Positions 63,571 to 64,000 of a DNA stretch of 64,000 nt are shown in pieces; the stretch's first letter is position 1, and each line of letters starts with the position of its first letter. The stretch covers positions 2,790,001 through 2,854,000 of the forward strand of contig NZ_CP035119.1 of assembly GCF_004087835.1 (NCBI RefSeq). The letters are read 5' to 3'. This DNA is from Halorussus pelagicus. Its GTDB lineage: Archaea; Halobacteriota; Halobacteria; Halobacteriales; Haladaptataceae. Under the pieces are notes generated by a model that saw only the letters and a program-made list of their open reading frames with translations, searched no databases and was not told the DNA's origin. The position numbers were made by a program, and so were the translations under genes.

Positions 63571-64000
63571 TCACGACCGCAACCGCGTCAGCACCACCGA
63601 CGCCGCGATTCCGGCCGCGAACGCCAGACCGACGTTCGTCACCACGCCCAGCACTCCGACGCCCGCGGTCAGGCCGAGCGAGTCGGTGTCGAGACTCGCC
63701 TTCCCCAACTCGACGGCGACCAGCGCGAGGACGACTCCGAGCGCGGCCATCGGGAACGCCGCGACCAACTCGGCCGCGCCGAGCGCCGCGACGGCGTAGA
63801 GGACGCCCAGAATCAGGTTCGCGCCCGCGGTCCGCGCGCCGAAGGCGTGCTTTCCGGCGACCCCGCCGCTCCCGTGGCACATCGGAAGCGCGCCGAGCGG
63901 AACCGCCAGCAGATTCATCGCGCCCATGCTCGTCGCCAGTTCGTCGGGCGACACCGCGGCGTCGTACAGGTCGTCCAGCAGAAGCGAGGTCGCCACGGCG
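63571..64000 (-). CDS. putative sulfate/molybdate transporter, C-terminal part (runs off right edge)
   Basis: The visible 143 codons give the C-terminal part of a multi-pass transporter: MNLLAVPLGALPMCHGSGGVAGKHAFGARTAGA and several hydrophobic helices ending VVLTRLRS. The frame stays open to base 64000, so the N-terminus is missing. The motif with Gly-rich HGSGGVAG-type loop is typical of the archaeal/bacterial sulfate/molybdate transporter family. Substrate specificity is not established. Confidence 0.75.
   Translation of the reverse strand, partial: AVATSLLLDDLYDAAVSPDELATSMGAMNLLAVPLGALPMCHGSGGVAGKHAFGARTAGANLILGVLYAVAALGAAELVAAFPMAALGVVLALVAVELGKASLDTDSLGLTAGVGVLGVVTNVGLAFAAGIAASVVLTRLRS

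Overview
The window is chromosome-like DNA from an extremely halophilic archaeon (class Halobacteria). The evidence is high GC with G/C at third codon positions, very acidic proteins, many Tat (RR) and lipobox signals, a PGF-CTERM surface protein, an archaellin, genes of the archaeosine (QueC/D/E) and menaquinone pathways, and promoters close to start codons as in leaderless haloarchaeal transcripts. I cannot name the genus.

Layout. 1-7.7 kb holds menaquinone genes on the minus strand: menF-menD as a pair, then menB, menA and a partial menC, interrupted by a PLP aminotransferase and a small haloarchaeal protein. 8-16.4 kb is housekeeping and small haloarchaeal genes (molybdenum oxidoreductase, RHH protein, two UPF0058 proteins, a large low-complexity/coiled-coil protein, purA, a Trm112-like protein). 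It includes a ~420 bp inverted-repeat element filling one intergenic gap and a 16-codon ORF with a strong Shine-Dalgarno site. 16.4-18.4 kb is an AT-rich island with a Tat-exported protein carrying a glycine-rich hydrophobic segment, followed by a two-helix membrane protein. 18.4-34.9 kb carries cysS, an AN1 zinc-finger protein, corA, two divergent EamA transporters, a 1004-residue PKD surface protein, queC/queE/queD, a truncated ComEC-like metallohydrolase and an isolated Tat-exported protein.

35.0-48.0 kb is a complete type I-B CRISPR-Cas locus. Eight tightly packed plus-strand genes, cas6-cas8b-cas7-cas5-cas3-cas4-cas1-cas2, lie between two arrays transcribed away from them: 21 repeats read on the minus strand to the left, 29 repeats read on the plus strand to the right. 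The two leaders are similar and the repeats differ at one base. Cas6 would process crRNA, Cas8b/Cas7/Cas5 would form Cascade, Cas3 would degrade targets and Cas4/Cas1/Cas2 would acquire spacers. 48.0-64.0 kb returns to ordinary genes: a DUF6498-like membrane protein, tRNA-Glu(CUC), a membrane-anchored winged-helix protein, an amidohydrolase, an archaellin, an EamA transporter beside an Lrp regulator, thyX, redox proteins, two superoxide dismutases, a truncated pstS, a photolyase and a partial anion transporter.

DUF/UPF assignments are from memory of protein families and were not searched; treat the DUF numbers as tentative.
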